64,000 nucleotides of DNA from Arctopsyche grandis (Eukaryota; Arthropoda; Insecta; Trichoptera; Hydropsychidae), in NCBI RefSeq assembly GCF_051622035.1, contig NC_135364.1, forward strand, positions 1,321,001-1,385,000. The letters are read 5' to 3'. Numbering within the stretch: position 1 is the first letter of the stretch; every line of letters begins with the position of its first letter. Shown in pieces: positions 35,291-45,124 of this stretch. Both the position numbers and the translations under genes were made by a program. A model generated the notes under the pieces. It was given only the letters and a program-made list of their open reading frames with translations, did no database searches and was not told the origin of the DNA.

Positions 35291-36439
35291 ATTTTAACCG
35301 CTTTTTAGTCGGAATTCACATGAATATTTATTTCAAATATACATTTTTTTCTATATTTGTATATTTCGATAAGACGGACGCCCAAGACAAACCCCACGGA
35401 CCTCAAGGGGTACGCGGACCATCGGTTACGAAATACTGATATAGAGTATGTTTTACAATGCTATATAAATATATAATATTTAATATAGCACTGTAAAGAA
35501 TTCGGGGAGATTTTTAACTTTTTTTTGTAAATAGGCATTTGGATGACTATCGAGTCGGGTAAAAGGGTCGGTTTATTGTTCTCAGAAATATACCTAAAAT
35601 CCAAAAAAATATCTGGTGTACGTTCCGAGTGACAATGTACCTATATTTTTTTTCTATATAACTGTGTTTCATTCAGTTGCAAAATACATATTTTTTTAAT
35701 TAATAATTAACCGATTAATCGAGCGAATTTCAGTGGTACATATGTATGTGTGAATCTGTATGTATACATATGTATAACGATATCCGTCGCATTGAACAGA
35801 ATTTTAAAATTTATATTCATATGAACAGAGACAACATAGATAAAGTAAGAATTTCGTATGTGACCACTTATGACTTTATCTGTGTATTTGAGAAGTATTA
35901 AAAACAAAATTCGATAATAACTTACACACACATTCATATATACATACAGTGGCGGACTGGCCATACAAGCGAACATGCCCGATGGCATGGGGGCCCCACT
36001 ATCTTTTAGAAAATATGGGCCCTCAGTAAAATTAAATAACTTTTTAACTACTTCACGTGTGTAAAAATTTATAGGATATTGCACTTTGGGACATAAAGTT
36101 TGGGTATTTCAACAAAACAAATTTCTTACGACATACACAAACAACTAATACCAGCTTTAACAGCGCAAGGATCGGTTAACTTTTTTTATTAGGCTCGAAA
36201 TGTAAGTTTCAACATTTAGGTGGGCCCTTTTGCCGGGCCCATTTCCAACCTCAAGATTATGTATATACCAATATCTATGTAACGACTACCTACTGAAATA
36301 AAAATGGGAATAAACGAATTTCTGTGAATAATATAAACTGAATTGCTTAAATCAATTTTGATAGGACAATTCATTATCAACCAGCGATTTAAATTTACTT
36401 CATACTTTCAAAATAACATTTGATTATACATACTTCGAC

Positions 36440-36965
36440 GATATAGTAAGATTTAAATACACAATTTTAAATAGTGGAAGAAAAATCCGGTAAACTGCCA
36501 ACAGGAGTAAAATGTCACTTTCAATCAACGGGTGTTCACGAAATTTTATATATCAAGCATTAGGTTTATTATTATAGATATGAAATGTCAGTTCAATACG
36601 TCGAAAAGTTTCCGAGAAAAAAATAAAAATACCTCGATCTTATAGGGTAAAAGTACTACTTCCGGTTGAGATAAAAATAATTTTATATATACGAATACAT
36701 ATATAAAATAATAAAAAGATACAGAAACACACACTCAGACACACAGAGCCGCATTTTTCTATATTATGTAAACGTGATCAGTAGAGGTAGGATAGTCACA
36801 GTGCTATCCATTGTTCCATTGTTGTAAATCCTTTGTAAAAAAGGTTCGGCAAACCTTTAACAATGCATTTACAACCTTTGAACAATACGCGGCACCTTCT
36901 GGGTCCGGTGACTAGTGATCAGTGATCGATTCTGAGTTCGAATTTTCGCTTGTTGTTATTACGTA
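36440..36965 (-). repeat. Dispersed 'CCGGAAGT' repeat, inverted copy
   Basis: TAAAAGTACTACTTCCGGTT, ACACAGAGCCGCATTTTTC, AACGTGATCAGTGATCGATT match 55340-55810 in the same orientation; the foldback MITE splits it at GTGATCAG. Confidence 0.65.
36782..36914. mobile_element. Foldback MITE copy 3 (133 bp)
   Basis: TAGAGGTAGGATAGTCACAG to TCCGGTGACTA, with the shared core AAAAAAGGTTCGGCAAACCT. Flanked by the perfect 8-bp duplication GTGATCAG (36774-36781 and 36915-36922). The related repeat at about 55728-55740 carries the unoccupied site ACGTGATCAGTGATC. Confidence 0.9.
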
Positions 36966-37565
36966 CATATGTACATAGGTAAAGTGAAAAGACAATCGGT
37001 AGAAATTAAGTTAATTGATAGTTTTTTAGTGACTCAGTTTGATGGTCTATTTATTTTGTTGACCATGTGAAGATTTTTGGAAAAATTTTTTCGCCTGCGG
37101 CGCTTTTTACATAATATTTTTTTATAATGATTTTTTCAAAAATTAGTTATAAAATATGAAAAAAATAAGGGTATTTTTGAAAAAATATTATATAAAAAGC
37201 TAAAATTTTCATATTTTATAACTCAATAGGGGGGTATGCAAAGAATATTTTCCATTTTTATTCCGATATAAAAAAGATTTTTTAAAAAAATATTCAATTT
37301 TGCATTCTTACCTAGGACAAGGGTTAAAACTAAATATACAATGTAATTTATGGATCTATGGGCTTTTGCCATTTTTCTTGTACCTAAATTTGTTTATTCC
37401 ATTTTTTAAAATTCCATTTATTTTTTACCCTTGATTTTTAGCGTGATGGAAAGAAGACAATTTTGTTATATGGGGGGGAGGGGGGACAAATTTTTGTAAC
37501 CCCGGGGGCCCCCTTTGACTCCTGGCATGCACTGATTTCAGTCCCAGTCCGCCACTGTATACATA

Positions 37566-38519
37566 CATATACATATACCAGCTATCAGCTATGATATAAA
37601 CGTGTTATAATCTTAAAACTGTAAATAATATTGTTATATTGAAATATTATTACTATGTTCATAGATAAGTAAAAATCATAGAGGTTCGCTAAATTTGATA
37701 TTTTCCAAAAGCATTCCATGCATGTAAATACATTCATACATACATATGTATGTATTTACGTTGTATTACATGTATTCTAAATACATATTCTTAATTATAA
37801 TCGTTGAAACTTGTGTCATAGATTTTTCCATATTTGAACGAATTCATGATTTTAAATTCATTGAAATTTATAAAATGGATGTAGTAGTTGTCTTTAGTAT
37901 TTATTAGTGGGCTTATTTCAACGATCAGTTCAGTTGCTATGTGGTATTCGTATCGATATAATCTATTATGCTTTTCAAACATCTTTATTATTTCAAGACA
38001 ATACAGGCGCACTTCCTGTCCTGTTCAGCTCTACATAATCATAAAGTATTATCTATTGTAATTTATTAGGGTTTTTAACATTTCTATTACTTCAGGACAA
38101 TACAGCCACACATCTTGTTCTAGTTAAAATAATATCTAAACGGCCAATATGTTAACGTCAACGTTAAGGGGTGTTAAGACGATTCAGTCACACGGCCTGT
38201 TAAACATTAAAAATCATTGTTCATAAGATTTATTGATGCAACTGTCTTACGTCGTCAGTTAAAACTTACAAGGTTACAACACGTGCAACCCCAAAATGTT
38301 TCCTAGAATTGCATCTATTGTTAAAATTGTCAGACGCAACGCAAGAATGCTGTAATTTATCTTAGCCACTTAAATGTTAAATTAAAATTACGTGATTGGT
38401 TAAGTTTATCCCTACAGTTCACTTGTGGTTGTATATACTTCAAGACTCGTAACTCGCGACTCAATACTTGTGCATAAATCTCGTATTCATAAACTGCTAT
38501 TTAAATAATAACCAGTGAC
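37566..38519. other. Non-coding region with a two-copy direct repeat; possible solo LTR
   Basis: A phrase near 37990-38025 (AAGACAATACAGGCGCAC ... TGTCCTGTT) recurs near 38093-38125 (AGGACAATACAGCCACAC ... TTGTTCTAGTT). From 38150 (TGTTAACGTCAACG) to 38551 (AATTTTTACA) the sequence has LTR-like TG...CA ends and is less AT-rich, but matching flanking duplications and a primer-binding site are not evident. Confidence 0.3.
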
Positions 38520-38800
38520 CATAATTTTTACACCAGTTTACCCACTTATCCGTTATCCATTTTACGTCTTTCTCGGTTTCTGTTTAAGGCAGCGTTAGTG
38601 TGGAAAGGTTGTGTGATTGTGCCATATATGTATATCTGCTCTGATTAGCCACTTAGACGTTGTAAGTGATGTTATTTGGGCTTCCAGCTGTTCTTTAGTA
38701 CTAACTGGTAGGGTGGGACTTATGATTAAGTTTTTTTTAAAGATTTCTTTTAATAATTGAATTTTAGTGAAATTGATTATCTTTGTAATTTTCACCAGTT
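38520..38800 (-). pseudogene. Possible LINE ORF2 scrap
   Basis: The minus frame from 38795 reads TPTLPVSTKEQLEAQITSLT and continues to HTTFPH; the following DNA could read NRNRERRKMDNG. The pattern PPT-x-T-x-EELE-x-x-I-x-x-LT followed by an R/K-rich RERR block is typical of the linker between endonuclease and RT in jockey-group LINEs. The match is short and the rest is unrecognisable. Confidence 0.3.
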
Positions 38801-39330
38801 CAAAATTATTGATGATTTCTGTGAGATTATATTATTTTGGCTCATACTACATATTTAAATTATTAACAGCAATCTAAGCAAGATTTTCATCTATGATACA
38901 AATGTCACATAATAGCAATGTGTCATTTAATAGTATGTTTTTGATAAATCTAAAGTCAAATGAGTTTCAATTTCCAAGAAAACCGATAGAAAAATGTGGA
39001 CAATGGATCTCTGATAATACCTGGAAATGAATTGAGCAGGCAAAACATATAAATAAATAAGGCACGTATACCAGTAAAGAAATAATCCAATACTCCAATA
39101 CTGAATAGAGCTATAGGGGATGATAGTATGCAGGCCCAGGAATAAACGTTTTAAAAAAAGAAAACTGATTCTTATCCACGAATTCTTAGAGTATTATTAT
39201 ATTATATTTATAGCTATAGGTAAATATATTCAATTGCATGATTCAATATATTGATTTTAATGAAATTTTAGTATTATTCTAGCTAAATTCTATTGAATTT
39301 ATTTTGCATTGCTTTCTAAATTTAAAGCTT
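38801..39330. other. AT-rich non-coding stretch
   Basis: No ORF or repeat recognised. The duplicated 3' flank of gene D begins near 39330-39415 (ACAACTCGGAACAGGTGACA resembles the gene A flank at 4537-4558). Confidence 0.45.
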
Positions 39331-39621
39331 AAACTACAACTCGGAACAGGTGACAGAACTTATGAGTTAAATTTATAAATTTTCCATATTTTTGTAAAAG
39401 CTTTTATTTATTGATTTAGTCGTTTAACAACAGTTTTGAAATCGAATCTGAAAAATAGCAAAATAATGATATTTTTCGACAAAATTAAAATTGCGAATTA
39501 TGTACGTAAAATAATAACACCTGTTTATTTAAATTCGTATATGATATAAAGGCGTTTCACCAAAGGGGGCCGGGATAACCATCAATATTAAAACACAAAC
39601 GCATTTAAAGCACAATACATT

Positions 39622-42600
39622 TCATACAATTTTCAATAAATCCATCGGCGCGAGTAATATATTGAAGTGATGTCGCCATTTTGAAATAGATCCACATGGC
39701 GTCCATCGGTCTGTTTTAGGATCGTATGCAAATACTGATAATGATCCAAAGCCTCCTGGAAATGAGATGAGGTACATATCAATATATTATCAAAAGGATT
39801 AACAAAATAGGGAATGATTTCGAAAACTCACCGACACAAATGATTTTATCGTCAAAAGCAATTCCTTTATGTCCTTGTAATGGTTGAGGATATTGTTCCA
39901 CCTCTGTCCAGGTTTGAGACTTAATGTCAAATTTTTCCACTGAATTAAGAAATGATGTTCCATTGAAACCTCCAATAGCGTAGATGTGATCTCCCAGTGT
40001 GACAGCCTGAAAGTTGCAACAAATTGTATTATTCAGCGAACACACTTTCGATTGGCAAATTCAATGAGTCATTGAATTCTGATTACAAAAACTCAAAAAC
40101 GATCTTTATATAAGAAAATATCGCATATATTTTAAGGCAGTTCAGTAAAAAATCGTAATTACAGCAAATGAACATCTCTTCACTGCCATTGGTGGCGCTT
40201 CTGTCCATCTATCTTTGTTTATATTATATACTTCCATTGTGTTTAAACAGTTTTCACTATCTAGTCGTCCTCCAATAATATAGATTTCATTTGCTGTTGT
40301 TGCGATTTCGTGGTTATAACGTTTGTTGATCATAGGAGCTAACGAAGTCCACGATTTCAAGGCGGGATCATACCTGAAATGAAATAAAATATAATGCTTG
40401 AATCTTGACTCATTGCCAAGTGTATTGTAAGATGGCCGAGATTCTCAAAGATAATAAAAATCACGAACATTTCGGCTGATTTCAGTATGTGTGCATCATC
40501 ATTACAACGTCCTCCGAAGACAAAAACTTGGCTATCAACTACGGTGGCTTTAAATAATTCTCTGGCCTGTTGCATTTCCTCCAATTCAGTCGTTTGTTTA
40601 GTGGCAAGATCCAAACAAGATACCTATGATTTGAGCATTTACATTTTTAAAGAAAAATATAGTGCATATTTGAATAATTGAAAATGTATCGTTTGTGTTT
40701 ACGTGTTAAGAGCATTTAATCAATTACATACTGCAGAAAAATTAAAGGAGTTTTAGCTTAATACCAAGTGATATTTAAAATTTCGTTCTGTCAAACAGAA
40801 GTGGCAGTTTACTCTTGTTCTATTTTTATTCCACTGTATTTTTCGACCCTTTAAATATGTGTGCTCTTCACGAAAAAATTCGAGTATAATTTTTGTATTA
40901 ATGTTATGAAGAAACACAAAAAAAAACACTATATTTAGTGAACTGGAAGTGGGATTTTTTCCTCTTAGAAAAGTAAAAAATGTTGTGACTTCAATTGTTG
41001 TTGTTGACGCTCAATTTGTATCGAAAATGCTCTCATAGCTATTAATTTTTCATTATGCTGCCGGTTTGTGTGAATGTATCTGTACGGTTCAATATTGAAT
41101 TTTGTCTTGTGGCCTTCTTATATTCCTCAAATACATATATAAAGTCATGGGTTGGTCACATCCGATTTTTTTTTATACAATCTACGCAAAATACTTTTTC
41201 TGACGCAAACTAAATATGTATTTGCTTACCATATAAAATTAAAAATAATTATTAGAAATTAAAGTAACCTTGTTGGTGGATCTATTGCGAATATTTCCGC
41301 CAATTATTAACAGATTGCCATCCATTGTAACAGCTTGAAAACAACGATTTTTATTATTTTTTAAATTATAAAATGTAGACCATGTATCTACACTTGTATT
41401 GCATGTTTCAATTTCACCACTTATCTAAAATTCACCAATGGAAGATTAACCGAATTATTATTAAATTTCCCAACATTATTATAAAATTATCTAAAAAATT
41501 TGAAACACCTACATCCGTAGAGTTTCCCCCAACAATTATAATAGTTTGTTTGGTGCTCATTCGAGGTGTTGAATTCAATGTAGGTACACGACACGATCTA
41601 ATTTTGGGATTTTTATACCATTCTATTATATCTGACAAAGTCTGAATACAATCTAATGAATCGTAACAGAGTGGTTTTATTTCTTTCAATAGGAACTAAA
41701 AAAAAAGGATTTAGTAAATGATTATTGAATTAATATCAACTATTTGGCCATATTAAATATATATACGAATACCTGTTCAGATAATAGAGGAAGTCTGATG
41801 TACTTCAACAGGGTATTTAAATGTTCCTTCCTGGATTCAAAATCACTTTGAATCCAAATCTTCAATCCTTCAAAGGCTTTCTCTTCTGATGTTACTTTTA
41901 AATCATCAGACATCAACAATTCGCCCAGTTGACAACTGCTGATATTAAGAAATTCTTCATTTTGGATTAACTGAAATACCAAAGGATTGTTCAGTTAATT
42001 TGAATGACGCGATATGACGACCACAAATTAATTATGCAAAACTGTTGAATGAATTATATAATATATATTTAAATTTTTTAAAGTACCTCCAAATAATTGT
42101 ACAAAACATATTTTTTTGTGTGTTCAAGCAATCGCATAGATCCATGTTCATTCGCAATTTCCGTAATAAAAAGGAAATTATTGTTGTCTATTATTTTTTC
42201 GAGATGATTCAAACAGTATTTCTCAAGTTCACGCGCCTGAATCATTTTGGCGAATTTGAGTAGATTCCTAACTTGGTGAAGTTCTAAGTCTACATATAAT
42301 TAAAATTCATTCATAATCAGATATTTTAAAGTTATATCAACGTTTTATGTCGTATTTATTCATACCAACATCGCCGAGGTAAAAAAAGTCGATAGCTTTT
42401 TTTACTGTTTCTGAAAGAATGTCTTGACAGTCTTCCAAAATGATTTCACTGGTAATGTTGTTAATTCTGCTCTCAAAATAATCACTATTCGTAACTAATA
42501 TCAGCTTATGCACAAGAAATCTGATAAAATGCAAATTCTCTGTGTCAGTTTCGACGATTACTAAAGTAGAATTTAAATTAATAAAGATATAGTACATATT

Positions 42601-42736
42601 GGAATGATACCAACCTGTCATTGCCGACCACTAATTCGCAATTACACAATAAACTTTCTTCATAAAAACTATGCATCATTTCCAAAATATTTATGGCATG
42701 CCTACTCCGAACCTCATCATGATATAATTCACTCAT
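39622..42736 (-). CDS. BTB-BACK-kelch protein, gene D (10 exons, 563 aa)
   Basis: Fourth and most diverged paralogue. Exons in transcript order: 42736-42615, 42520-42366, 42289-42087, 41970-41773, 41695-41513, 41424-41269, 40623-40469, 40373-40163, 40006-39832, 39755-39622 (sum 1692 nt, open, GT-AG). Start MSELYHDEVRSRHAINIL; BTB (VVGNDR, LVHKLILVTNSDYF), BACK (LGELLMSDDLKVTSEEKAF), kelch repeats (VGGN, IGGN, FGGR, IGGR, IGGF, CVGG). One or two codons are gained in exons 1, 5 and 6 without disturbing phase. Exon 3 begins LELHQVRNLL, having lost the methionine found there in the others. Stop is TGA, and the AATAAA over the stop is lost; the nearest downstream AATAAA is at about 39529-39524. 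Intron 6 contains a dispersed repeat. Specific function unknown. Confidence 0.87.
40740..41165 (+). repeat. 'CCGGAAGT' repeat inside intron 6 of gene D
   Basis: ACAGAAGTGGCAGTTTACTC, TTCACGAAAAAATTCGAG, AACTGGAAGTGGGATTTTTT and GGGTTGGTCACATCCGATTT follow the order in 2190-3180. It enlarges the intron to 645 bp compared with 226 bp in gene B. Confidence 0.65.
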
Positions 42737-42830
42737 CTTTTTTAAAGGTATTCGATTTTACCCACTGAAACAATATCCAATCCGATGATTTTGTATTTAT
42801 AAAAGCGATAACCACCGTAAATACCGATTC

Positions 42831-42865
42831 GTCGAACCAAATCAAAACCTCTGAACCAACTGAAA
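42831..42865 (-). promoter_or_regulatory. Conserved upstream motif of gene D
   Basis: GTCGAACCAAATCAAAACC followed by TCTGAACCAACTGAAA, 95-129 bp before the ATG, matching the islands upstream of genes A, B and C although the rest of this upstream region has diverged. Confidence 0.45.
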
Positions 42866-43219
42866 ATGTTGATTATGTACATATGTACAAAGGTATGTTT
42901 TATATCAAAAAATAGTGGTGAACAACCTTTAAAGTGCATACATTAAAATTCGACAATATAATTAAAAAAAATTACACTATACACAGAAATGTTTCTTAGA
43001 ACGCACAGTTTTATGAACTATTCATTGGATATACCCCAATTTTAAATGTTTCTATAATATGAATTCATATTCTTTGATAGTAATAAATATAAAAAAAAAT
43101 AATCAACGATTATATTTTTTTTAAATTATCTTGAAACACTTCAAAATGGTTGATGATTGTAATGCGATTATTAATGAAACAAACAACTTAATCTTACTAG
43201 CTATCTAAATGTTTGATTA
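42866..43219. other. AT-rich spacer upstream of gene D
   Basis: Contains TACATATGTACA palindrome near 42878. No ORF or mobile element ends recognised. Confidence 0.45.
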
Positions 43220-43781
43220 CACTGTTCGACAAATGACGACTTTATTTTTGGTTCAGAAACGAGATATGACTTTTCTTATAGATATATGCCCAGTGAACAT
43301 GAATCTGGTAATAAAAAATGTTGATTGGCTCGAGATTCGGAGATATGTATTGGAATCTATAGTCGGTAGGCATATTAACAACCAAATCGGTAGGCATATT
43401 GACAAAAATTCTATTGATAACTGGCTTACCTCGATAAAATAAACGAATTTTGTTATTAATCGTACTTTTGACTTTTGATTTGAACTGGACGACTACTTAG
43501 AGAGATTTGAAAGCTAAAAAGTACTAAAAATGAAACATAAAATACCCGACTATAGATTCCAGTATTCATTTTGAACAGGAAATTGACAGATTTTGAGACA
43601 TCGACCGAATAACACCGAGATATATAAAAATCGCGCGATTTAAAAAACACATATACATACATACATATCTCCGAATCTCGAGCCAATCAAATTTTTTTAT
43701 TATCAGATTCGTATTTACTGGGCATAGATCTATAAGAAAAGTCATATTTCGTCTCTGAACCATTTTTCGTGTCGAACAGTG
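43220..43781. mobile_element. Long-TIR DNA element (562 bp)
   Basis: The left arm starts CACTGTTCGACA and runs about 130 bp (TTTTTGGTTCAGAAACGAGA, GCCCAGTGAACATGAATCTG, GGCTCGAGATTCGGAGATAT). The right arm 43660-43781 is its inverted copy with scattered differences, ending TCGTGTCGAACAGTG. The centre repeats GTCGGTAGGCATATT twice (43363, 43391), a phrase also at 30385. No transposase, target duplication not clear; superfamily undetermined. Confidence 0.75.
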
Positions 43782-44019
43782 ATATTACATATATTACGTA
43801 TATAAACATACATATGTATAATATAATAAATATATACGAAATATTTCACTCACACGTTTAAAAGATAAGCATATATGTACATATGTATGTATGAGTTAAT
43901 TATTATAGTGATTTATTAAATATTCTAATATTATAAGAATTATTTTATTTTTTCGCTATTTCATTAACCTGAATAGAATAAAATTTGATACGTAAAACAT
44001 TAGTCCAACAAAGTCCAGC

Positions 44020-44655
44020 TAAAATTTATTAAATCCTTACGCTACCGTTTTCCTACCTACGCGCATACTACTGTTGCCTATATTTAAAAAATCCTATCCT
44101 TTAACAATATTTCTGTCAGGCGACGACTCACTGATGCTAAATTCTTTTTTAAGCTCCTAAATGGTTTACTTGATTGTTCCGATTTACTGAGTAAGGTTGG
44201 TTTCAGGATCCCAGTTAGGTATTCTAGACACGTTGCACTCTTTTCACTTAATCCTTTCAAAACCAATTCCCTAAAATATTCCCATCTACAGCGTGTTTAT
44301 CGTATGCTTAACAGGAAGATGAATGATGTTGATCTATTCGGTATTTCCTTACATCAATTCAGGACTGCCATCAGGAGAGTCTGGATTGATTGTTCCATTT
44401 TTGTTTCTATTTATATTATATATTCTTTATCCAATTATATTATATCACTTTATGTTTAATTATGCATTGTCCTATTTAGTCGTATTTTAGTTTTTATTCT
44501 TTTCTTTTTCATTTGTATGTCTATTTGTACTAGATATATTATGTATTTTCTAAAAATCTATCATTGGGCTCAGATGTTATTTTGTTATATTTATTCTTTA
44601 TTTTTATGAATTTCTACATCTGAGGCCTGTTGATTTTTCAATAAATAAATAAATA
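44020..44655 (+). mobile_element. 5'-truncated LINE, same family as the 13815-16886 element
   Basis: The plus strand reads, with several breaks, the last quarter of the RT ORF: a KILSFNN-like block, FFKLLNGLLDCSDLLSKV, FRIPVRYSRHVALFSL, HLQRVYRMLN, VDLFGISLHQFRTAIRRV. The 3' end is CCTGTTGATTTTTCAATAAA with an (AAAT)n tail. Frameshifts make it non-coding. A TIR element follows immediately at 44664. Confidence 0.75.
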
Positions 44656-44663
44656 AACAAAGA

Positions 44664-45012
44664 AATGTTATAATAATAGAGGGGCGTTTACGAATAAATA
44701 AATTGTGTCAATATTACGCGGTAAGTCTCGATAACTACGCTACAACGCACGGAATACAATCAGATCAATTTGCTTATAAAAATGTATCCCATGTTGTTTA
44801 TTGTGTGTTTTTAAATGAATTGTGCAATTTTTAACGATGCACTTGTCCATCTTGCGAGTAATATAAACAAACAGAGAAGTTTTTATCGGAAATACGTCGA
44901 GCACCAACCATAAAATACGACTGATGCTAAAATTATCTAGGAATGTCTGTGGACAATCGTCACTTGACAACAATACATATATCGTTTAAAGCCACTTCTA
45001 TTATTATAACAT
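44664..45012 (-). mobile_element. TIR element carrying a THAP-like start
   Basis: Ends AGAAATGTTATAATAATAGA (from about 44659) and its inverted copy TCTATTATTATAACATTTCT (ending about 45016). The inner ends are GGGGCGTTTACG and CGTTTAAAGCCACTTC. A degenerate inverted copy is at 828-1136. The THAP domain is the DNA-binding module of P-element-type transposases, so this may be a deletion derivative of a P-superfamily transposon; no transposase catalytic region is present. Confidence 0.6.
44740..44850 (-). CDS. Short THAP-like zinc-finger N-terminus
   Basis: From the ATG at 44850 the frame reads MDKCIVKNC, then HNKQHGIHFYKQIDLI, ending with a stop at 44740 (36 codons). The C-x-x-x-C pair and the GIHFYK segment resemble the start of a THAP domain (C-x2-4-C, then HFxxFP-like). 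The later Cys-x-x-His pair is missing, so the finger is incomplete. It is either a first exon or a decayed remnant; the second copy at 963 is broken, which argues for decay. Confidence 0.4.
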   Translation of the reverse strand: MDKCIVKNCTIHLKTHNKQHGIHFYKQIDLIVFRAL

Positions 45013-45124
45013 TTCTCTGTAAATAAATACATTGGTAGGTATTGGATCTTTGTGTGAGAAATCGCTATCAATTTTTATGAAAATTTTTATATTAATATAA
45101 TATTATATATAACAATAATGGTCC

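Larger units (their letters stand above)
33040..35438 (-). mobile_element. hAT element with nested insertions
   Basis: Left end CAGTGTTCCACAAACTTTTT with GGTATCACGGACC, right end inverse of CAGTATTTCGTAACCGATGG with CCACGGACC subterminal. The flanking octamers ATATAAAG (33032-33039) and ATATAGAG (35439-35446) match in 7 of 8 positions, consistent with hAT. Inside are a LINE fragment (33250-34145, itself hit by a foldback MITE), a second hAT-type remnant (34440-34990) and a broken transposase (34930-35290). Confidence 0.65.
35947..37557. mobile_element. Non-autonomous hAT element, 1.6 kb
   Basis: Left terminus CAGTGGCGGACTGGCC, right terminus the inverse of CAGTGGCGGACTGGGACTG, flanked by a perfect 8-bp duplication TATACATA (35939-35946 and 37558-37565). 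Subterminal blocks are GC-rich (GGGGGCCCC near 35990 and 37510, GTGGGCCCTTTTGCCGGGCC near 36220). No transposase frame. It contains a 'CCGGAAGT' repeat and a foldback MITE. Confidence 0.85.

Noticed and set aside
35707-36084. 125-codon minus-strand frame
   Set aside because: It crosses the boundary of the hAT element at 35947, so it cannot be one gene, and has no family motif.
44084-44266. Minus-strand 60-codon frame
   Set aside because: Antisense of a LINE fragment; the same antisense frame also appears over the RT at 14395-14598.
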